Positions 6,548 through 11,149 of a DNA stretch of 11,149 nucleotides are shown here, in pieces. Each line of letters begins with the position of its first letter. The stretch's first letter is position 1. A program made the translations under genes and the position numbers. The stretch is from Sphaerochaeta sp. (GTDB taxonomy: Bacteria > Spirochaetota > Spirochaetia > Sphaerochaetales > Sphaerochaetaceae), in contig DMAO01000175.1 of the NCBI GenBank assembly GCA_003446545.1, forward strand, positions 1 to 11,149, written 5' to 3'. The notes below the pieces were generated by a model that was not told the origin of the DNA, did no database searches, and saw only the letters and a program-made list of their open reading frames with translations.

Positions 6548-8035
6548 TTATTTGGTCAACAGATACTCGTTCATGGCCTTTGCAGCCTTTCTACCTTGGC
6601 CCATAGCCAAGATAACAGTAGCAGCACCAAGAACAATATCACCACCTGCATAGACACCCTCAAGGGTAGTCTCACAGGTCTCTTCATTGACGATGAAGTT
6701 ACCCCTTCGGTTAACCTCAATCGCATCAGTGGTTGCCTTGATGAGAGGATTGCTGGCATTACCGATGGCAATGATGACCGTATCATAGTCAAAGATTTTC
6801 TCGCTACCAGGAATCTCAATCGGGGAACGACGACCAGAGGCATCAGGTTCACCAAGCTCGCATTGGATAAGCTCAACACCATTGACCCTTCCCTTCTCAT
6901 TGGCTGTAATCTCCAGAGGAGCGTGCAGGTAGAGGAACTTGACTCCCTCTTCCTTGGCATGGGCCACCTCTTCCCTACGGGCAGGCATCTCGACCTCGGT
7001 ACGACGGTAGACAACGGTGACCTCGTCAGCGCCCAACCTCTTGGCTGTACGGGCAGCATCCATAGCGACGTTTCCCCCGCCAAAGACAGCAACCTTACTA
7101 GAATCAAACATAGGAGTCAGAGCTTCACCAACAGCATAGGCCTTCATAAGGTTACTGCGGGTAAGGTACTCATTAGCTGAGAACACCCCCACATAGTTTT
7201 CACCACCGATCCCCATAAATTTGGGAAGCCCGGCTCCAGAACCCACAAAGACAGCGGAAAAACCATCTTTGCCCATAAGGTCGCTGATCTTTCGGGTCTT
7301 TCCCACCAGGTAGTTGCGCCTGATGGTGACACCCATATCCTTGAGGGCTTGCAGCTCATGTTCCACAATCTTCTTGGGAAGACGGAACTCAGGGATTCCA
7401 TAGACCAATACGCCACCGGCCTTGTGCAGGGCCTCGAACATCACCACAGTATGTCCTTCACGGCGAAGGTCCATGGCAGCAGAGATGCTCGCAGGACCTG
7501 TTCCCACGACAGCAACCTTCTTGCCGGTCTCAGAAGCAACCTTGGGTGTGGTCTCACAACCATGCTCTCGGGCATAGTCTGAAACATAGCGCTCAATCCT
7601 ACCAATGGATACAGACTGCTCCACATCCTTGAGAGCCTTGCCGACTGTGCAATAGAGCTGACACTGACTCTCCTGGGGGCAGACACGACCACAAATTGCG
7701 GGAAGAGAACTGCTCTCCTTAATGATGGAGAGAGCCTTGGCATGTTCGCCCTTGGCCGCCTCAGCTATGAAAGCGGGGATATCAATACCTACAGGACAGC
7801 CTTTGATGCAAGGCTTGTTCTTACACTGCAGACAACGCAAAGCCTCGGCCTTGACCTGGTTTTCGGTATACCCGAGGGCAACTTCCTGCATGTTGGTCAC
7901 CCTGACTTTGGGGTCTTGTGTAGGCATCTCCTGCAAAGGGATCTGAGCCCTCTGTTTGGGGGAAAGATCCTTTCCTTCATATTCCTGCAAAACAGAGAGG
8001 GCCTTCCTATCTAGTTCTTCTGGTGTAACATGCAT
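6548..8035 (-). CDS. nfnB: NfnB-type large subunit (GltD-like flavoprotein) of NADH-dependent ferredoxin:NADP+ oxidoreductase
   Basis: A 495-residue iron-sulfur flavoprotein of the glutamate synthase small-chain family. An N-terminal region has two cysteine clusters, C68-x2-C71-x4-C76-x3-C80 and C115-x3-C119-x5-C125-x3-C129, typical for two [4Fe-4S] centres. An FAD-binding motif follows (VVGTGPAS, 176-183). The NADPH site is VFGGGNVAMDAA (317-328) with VVYRR (341-345), and a C-terminal FAD contact is YAGGD (462-466). Partner nfnA lies directly upstream with a 3-base gap, and no glutamate synthase large subunit is present, so NfnB is preferred over GltD. Together they would catalyse bifurcating electron exchange between NADPH, NAD+ and ferredoxin in the cytoplasm. 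An AAGGAG inside the end of nfnA lies 11 bases before the ATG, slightly distant. The name sulfide dehydrogenase SudA is an alternative. Confidence 0.9.
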   Translation of the reverse strand: MHVTPEELDRKALSVLQEYEGKDLSPKQRAQIPLQEMPTQDPKVRVTNMQEVALGYTENQVKAEALRCLQCKNKPCIKGCPVGIDIPAFIAEAAKGEHAKALSIIKESSSLPAICGRVCPQESQCQLYCTVGKALKDVEQSVSIGRIERYVSDYAREHGCETTPKVASETGKKVAVVGTGPASISAAMDLRREGHTVVMFEALHKAGGVLVYGIPEFRLPKKIVEHELQALKDMGVTIRRNYLVGKTRKISDLMGKDGFSAVFVGSGAGLPKFMGIGGENYVGVFSANEYLTRSNLMKAYAVGEALTPMFDSSKVAVFGGGNVAMDAARTAKRLGADEVTVVYRRTEVEMPARREEVAHAKEEGVKFLYLHAPLEITANEKGRVNGVELIQCELGEPDASGRRSPIEIPGSEKIFDYDTVIIAIGNASNPLIKATTDAIEVNRRGNFIVNEETCETTLEGVYAGGDIVLGAATVILAMGQGRKAAKAMNEYLLTK

Positions 8036-8038
8036 GGC

Positions 8039-8887
8039 TTACGCATCTCCTTCTTTTATGTCCAATCCAATGTGGCAACGGTGATGAGCCTGCTCCTCTT
8101 GAGGTTTATAGGTCCCAAGGCGAAGCAATAAGTTATCCCAATCGACCAGATGACCATCGAACTCGGGTCCGTCTACACAGGCAAACTTGGTAACCCCTCC
8201 GATGTTGGCCCTGCACCCACCACACATGCCCGTTCCATCGATCATGATGGTATTCAGCGAGACAATGGTATGAATGCCATATGGCTTAGTTGTTAGGGCT
8301 GCAAACTTCATCATTATAGGAGGCCCTATAATTACGACGCAATCAGGCTTCCACGATTCACACAACTCCTTCAGAGGTTCTGTGACCAAAGCCTTGCGTC
8401 CATAGGATCCGTCATCGGTTACGACGATGAGCTCATCGGCTTGTGCCTTCATATCATCTTCCATGATGAGAAGGCTCGCATTGCGTGCACCCATGATGAC
8501 CTTCACTTCATTTCCGGCTCGTTTCATGCCCTGGACAATGGGAAATAGAGGAGCCACACCGATGCCTCCCCCTACACAGACAACCTTGCCATACTTTTTG
8601 ATATCAGTGGGCTTGCCCAAAGGCCCAAGCAAGTTCTCAATAGAGTCGCCGACCTCTAGGGTTGCTAGGCGATGAGTGGTCTCACCCACAGCCTGAAAAA
8701 TGAGGGTAATGGAACCCTCTTCTACATTTGCATCAGCAATGGTGAGGGGTATCCTCTCACCAAAATCTCCACCCATCTGCAAGATGATGAACTGTCCCGG
8801 ACTTCTTGCTTCAGCTATTTCAGGAGCATGAATGCTCATCCTGAAAACTTCCTGGGAGAGCCTCTGCTTCGATAGAATCTTATTCAT
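8039..8887 (-). CDS. nfnA: NfnA-type small subunit (FAD/[2Fe-2S] ferredoxin:NADP+ oxidoreductase subunit alpha)
   Basis: A 282-residue ferredoxin-NADP reductase-like protein. Numbered from the chosen start: FAD-binding RIPLTI at 45-50, a nucleotide-binding glycine motif GGGIGVAPLF at 106-115, and a C-terminal [2Fe-2S] site with Cys222, Cys225 and Cys237. Asp217 lies just before the first cysteine; structures of Nfn enzymes show an Asp and three Cys as ligands, and this pattern fits. I chose ATG 8887 because GAGGAG lies six bases upstream and the resulting length matches NfnA. A TTG at 8905 would add six residues and has no such site. It is the first gene of the nfnA-nfnB-EIIA unit. SudB (sulfide dehydrogenase beta) is the other name used for this protein. 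Confidence 0.9.
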   Translation of the reverse strand: MNKILSKQRLSQEVFRMSIHAPEIAEARSPGQFIILQMGGDFGERIPLTIADANVEEGSITLIFQAVGETTHRLATLEVGDSIENLLGPLGKPTDIKKYGKVVCVGGGIGVAPLFPIVQGMKRAGNEVKVIMGARNASLLIMEDDMKAQADELIVVTDDGSYGRKALVTEPLKELCESWKPDCVVIIGPPIMMKFAALTTKPYGIHTIVSLNTIMIDGTGMCGGCRANIGGVTKFACVDGPEFDGHLVDWDNLLLRLGTYKPQEEQAHHRCHIGLDIKEGDA

Positions 8888-8926
8888 GCGTAACTCCTCG
8901 GTCAAATCTTTGCATATCTAGTGCGT

Positions 8927-8955
8927 ATCATAGCCGAAAAGTCCAACGTTGGAAA
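8927..8955 (-). promoter_or_regulatory. Candidate nfnA promoter with palindromic operator-like site
   Basis: On the minus strand TATGAT (8927-8932) is a good -10 box, about 40 bases before the nfnA ATG. At the expected distance upstream only a poor -35 (TTTCCA or TTCCAA) is found. That region carries a perfect 12-base palindrome, TCCAACGTTGGA (8942-8953), overlapping spacer and -35. This would suit binding of a dimeric regulator. A second palindrome, ATGCATGCAT, lies at 8983-8992. Function of either is inference. Confidence 0.4.
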
Positions 8956-9034
8956 CCTTCACTTGAATCTTGCACAGGTAGAATGCATGCATCTGGACAA
9001 ATTATCTGGTACCTTGCTAAAAAAATACGTATCG

Positions 9035-9061
9035 AAAAAACACATATGCTTTTCAGTGTTT
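9035..9061 (-). terminator. Weak hairpin after the permease gene
   Basis: On the minus strand AAACAC (9056-9061) can pair with GTGTTT (9038-9043) across a 12-base loop, running into further T residues at 9035-9037. It begins about 24 bases after the permease stop. The stem is short and AT-rich, so this is a tentative terminator between the permease and nfnA units. Confidence 0.3.
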
Positions 9062-9084
9062 GAAACCCCCACTAGGGAATGACA

Positions 9085-10278
9085 CTACAAAACCACCCAA
9101 CCCCCTAGAAAGAGTGCAACGAAGAGCATGTTGATCCAAGTAAAAACAGCCAGATATTTCCCTACCTCCGAAGGTTTGTAGTGGGTATAGCAAGTGAAGG
9201 AAATTACCGAAGCCATCGATGCGAAAAGCGTCCCACATCCCCCGGCATTGACTCCCAGAAGAAGTTGTTCACTATTTTGGGTAAACTGGGAAAGCAATAA
9301 GGCTGCGGGAACATTGCTTATAATCTGACTCGCTACAAGTGATGTGAGAAATTCCTTACCCTGCAAAGCACGTTGCAAGGTATTGCTCACGATCTCAATC
9401 TCACCCAGATTGCCAACCAATACAAAAAGGGCAATAAAAGTCAGCAATAAGGAATAATCGACGTTCTTCAGGAGTATCTTCTCAGAAAATACTATGACTA
9501 CCACCACTGCGAGATACCAGGGAACCACGTTGAATACAGCTCCGATAGAGAGCATAAATAGCAAGAGATATCGCAGGAACTCTTTCTTATCCAACCTAGG
9601 GACCTCTTGGATTTGCACCTGAAAATCTTTTGATTGGGAAGGTATCAGAAGAAGTAACACCCCTATAAGCAAGGCTCCAAGACTCACCAGGGGAAACATG
9701 GTAAGCAGAAAGGTCTTCAATGGTATTGCATAGAAAGAATACAAAAACAGGTTCTGAGGATTTCCCACAGGGGTTAGGGCACTTCCCACATTCGCTGCAA
9801 CAGTTTGCAGTACAACAGTCATGAGAATGGGTTTCTTTTCATTGCAAAGGGAAAACACCACGATAGTGAGGGGAACAAATGTTATGAGTGCAACGTCATT
9901 GGTGATACCCATTGATGAGAAAAACGTAATCCAGACCAATAGTGATGCAACTTGCCTTGGAGTATGGGCATAACGCAGGAGAAAACCAGAAAACCGTGTA
10001 AATACAAACATTTTGCGAAATCCGGCGGCTACAAGCATAAGTGCAAATAGGTAGCCGAGTACCCTCCAATCAATATACTGCAGATAGGAAGGGGAAGGAA
10101 AAACAAAAGCCATGGATATGAATGCAAGCACCCAGGAGACTGATACTACAGGTTCTCTTTTCCGAGTTTTTGAATCTTTCCTGCTAAGAATAACTACGCC
10201 CCATTCTGGGTTTATGCCATTCCATACCTTTATGCTTTCTTCGATGCTCTTTTCTTCTTTTTGGGAGAGGGTTCGCAT
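9085..10278 (-). CDS. SLC13/ArsB-like anion permease, 5' end uncertain
   Basis: A polytopic membrane protein of the ion transporter (CitM/ArsB/SLC13) superfamily, 397 residues as drawn. Recognisable segments are TNDVALITFVPLT (126-138), TPVGNPQNL (169-177), a second-half SNVPAALLLS (321-330) and a glycine-rich NAGGCGTLFASMAS (344-357). The last pair mirrors the first half, as in the inverted-repeat fold. About ten hydrophobic segments run from residue 46 to the end. The substrate (dicarboxylate, arsenite or another anion) cannot be told. Residues 1 to about 38 are charged and unlike a permease start. The ATG at 10278 has no ribosome binding site and lies in insertion-sequence debris. No ATG, GTG or TTG follows in frame before the KREPVVS segment that probably begins native protein. 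The gene may have lost its own start and promoter. Confidence 0.8.
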   Translation of the reverse strand: MRTLSQKEEKSIEESIKVWNGINPEWGVVILSRKDSKTRKREPVVSVSWVLAFISMAFVFPSPSYLQYIDWRVLGYLFALMLVAAGFRKMFVFTRFSGFLLRYAHTPRQVASLLVWITFFSSMGITNDVALITFVPLTIVVFSLCNEKKPILMTVVLQTVAANVGSALTPVGNPQNLFLYSFYAIPLKTFLLTMFPLVSLGALLIGVLLLLIPSQSKDFQVQIQEVPRLDKKEFLRYLLLFMLSIGAVFNVVPWYLAVVVVIVFSEKILLKNVDYSLLLTFIALFVLVGNLGEIEIVSNTLQRALQGKEFLTSLVASQIISNVPAALLLSQFTQNSEQLLLGVNAGGCGTLFASMASVISFTCYTHYKPSEVGKYLAVFTWINMLFVALFLGGWVVL

Positions 10279-10337
10279 CCCTTGGGTATCTCAAAGACAA
10301 CAAAGGCTTTGCAGATGTTGACCTGCTTGCCCACGAG
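10230..10337 (-). pseudogene. C-terminal remnant of an unidentified gene overlapping the permease start
   Basis: A minus-strand frame of 35 codons plus TAA that differs from the permease frame. It reads LVGKQVNICKAFVVFEI, then a Pro/Cys stretch and a lysine-rich tail ending RASKKA. The mix of hydrophobic strand and basic tail is protein-like, more so than the permease frame over the same bases. Upstream it is broken at a run of seven C (minus strand; 10337-10343). Removing one base there joins it to a further segment, HTGKAKKITP. I do not recognise the family. It may be the tail of a transposase or a displaced host gene. Confidence 0.35.
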
Positions 10338-10357
10338 GGGGGGTAATCTTCTTCGCC

Positions 10358-10811
10358 TTGCCAGTATGCCCCGATGCACCGGAGAAGATTTTCAGGAAGC
10401 GCATCAAGGAGACGCTCTACATCGACTATGAGTATGACCGTGTCTATGATGCGAAACGGAAGTTCAACATACCCAAGCGGGCCGCCATCAGGAACATCAT
10501 CGATTCCTACGGCTTCGGGGGGGATGCTCTCCAGGCTCTTCGTCAGGGGCGCGGGGTTCCTGCTGGACCTGGCCGCCTATTCCATCATCTGTGAGAACAA
10601 TGCCGGCCAGTATTTTTACTGTATCAAAAACAAGTACTATCCGGACTATGCCTTTGACCAACCCCTGTGCACCGAGGGATACGGATGTACAGCGGCTCGA
10701 AGGTCTCCTCCTTCCTCAACGGGTGGAAACCGCGACCGAATCTACATCTCCCATGACTCCACGAACAAGAACTGCCAGGTCGGGGACGTCTTTATCGTCG
10801 AGTGCGGCTAG
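10358..10811 (+). pseudogene. Decayed IS4-superfamily DDE transposase, N-terminal half
   Basis: A broken plus-strand transposase. The first piece (from ATG 10358) has EKIFRKRIKETLYIDYEYDR and FNIPKRAAI, a typical transposase N-terminus. The second piece, in the next frame, has FLLDLAAYSIICENNAGQ and YYPDYAFDQPL. A third frame has MYSGSKVSSFLNGW from 10685. The last piece returns to the second frame with RDRIYISHDSTNKNCQVGD, a strongly conserved block in this transposase group (COG5421/IS1634-like by memory). It then meets TAG at 10809. Three single-base indels explain the frame changes: an extra G in the G7 run at 10517-10523, a lost base near 10682, and an extra A near 10732. The spacing from SSFLN to the IYIS block is shorter than I expect, suggesting an internal deletion. 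Not functional. Confidence 0.75.
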
Positions 10812-11118
10812 TCGATGGATGACAAGACCGACCGCGAACCCTTCTTCTGCCTGAGCCTTTCGCGAACCAGGGCCCCCTTCTCATAGAAGTACTGGGAAGC
10901 CCCCAGCTCGACAACCCCAATCCTACGGATACGGAAAAACAGACTCTCTTTCCGACAAACCCCTGTTCGGTGATGCTTCCCAGCATCTTGCTGGTCTCGG
11001 GGTCATACTTGGATGCACGCTCATAGAGGTACCATTGTCCGCTGATATGCTTGATCTCGGTGTTCTTCGGCTTGATGAAATTCCTGACAAAATCAGGTCT
11101 CGCATGCTTGGTTTCCAT
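10808..11118 (-). pseudogene. N-terminal fragment of a second transposase, opposite orientation
   Basis: On the minus strand an ATG at 11118 opens a frame with FIKPKNTEIKHISGQWYLYE and SKYDPET, then LGSITEQGFVG. This is the usual N-terminal layout of a second group of IS4-like transposases. Near 10948-10951 the frame is lost. The adjacent frame continues with RRIGVVELGASQYFYEKG and LVRERLRQ, as expected next in such proteins. One missing base therefore explains the break. The fragment ends at TAG (10808-10810), almost exactly where the plus-strand transposase remnant stops. The rest of the protein, including the catalytic DDE region, is absent from the adjacent sequence. The left end of the element is not in the window. 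Confidence 0.7.
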
Positions 11119-11149
11119 AGCTTTTCCAGCACCCTAAGGATGAAACGTT

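Noticed and set aside
6545..7180. A 211-codon plus-strand frame antisense to nfnB
   Set aside because: It is a mirror of the strongly conserved NADPH- and FAD-binding half of NfnB and has no recognisable motif of its own.
6548..8035. Glutamate synthase small subunit (GltD) as the function of the 495-residue flavoprotein
   Set aside because: There is no large glutamate synthase subunit, and an NfnA/SudB-type partner lies immediately upstream, so NfnB fits better.
10200..10210. Small inverted repeat CCCA-TTC-TGGG as a possible insertion-element end
   Set aside because: No matching copy was found at the other side of the debris and the stem is only four bases.
1..11149. CRISPR array, phage genes or toxin-antitoxin pair
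   Set aside because: No regularly spaced repeats, phage structural genes or typical toxin or antitoxin proteins are visible on either strand.

Overview
The window looks like chromosomal DNA of an anaerobic, fermentative bacterium. Reasons are an Mrp/Mbh-type cation antiporter operon, an NfnAB electron-bifurcating transhydrogenase, an ECF vitamin transporter module, and roughly balanced base composition. The gene style and the insertion-sequence remnants are compatible with a spirochaete of the Sphaerochaeta type. That placement is inference; nothing here proves the taxon.

Layout. (1) 1-3526, plus strand: the distal part of an Mrp/Mbh-type operon in the order mrpG, mbhD-like, an mbhE-mrpB fusion, mrpC, a short mrpD-like remnant, and full-length mrpD. 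Almost every junction is an overlap, including three ATGA junctions, and the operon begins outside the window. (2) 3527-3866: a hairpin after mrpD, then a self-contained minus-strand tRNA-Phe(GAA) unit with a near-consensus promoter and a hairpin/T-run terminator. (3) 3867-5968, plus strand: ECF ATPase, ECF T component, and 5-formyltetrahydrofolate cyclo-ligase. (4) 5969-8887, minus strand: nfnA, nfnB and an orphan PTS EIIA-type (fructose/Ntr class) protein. Its stop codon directly abuts the stop of the convergent cyclo-ligase gene. (5) 9085-10278, minus strand: an SLC13/ArsB-like anion permease whose 5' end runs into insertion-sequence debris. (6) About 10230-11149: decayed pieces of at least two transposases in opposite orientations. 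They carry single-base frameshifts, two of which sit at runs of seven G.

How it fits together: the Mrp/Mbh module exchanges Na+ and H+ across the membrane. NfnAB exchanges electrons between NADH, ferredoxin and NADPH in the cytoplasm. Both are typical of ferredoxin-based anaerobic energy metabolism, but nothing in the window links them in one operon. The ECF A and T subunits lack an S (substrate) partner here, so their vitamin is unknown. The most unusual points are the mbhE-mrpB fusion with a detached mbhD, the internally deleted tandem mrpD copy, the PTS-like protein downstream of nfnAB, and the permease 5' end inside transposon debris. I did not find a clearly new system.
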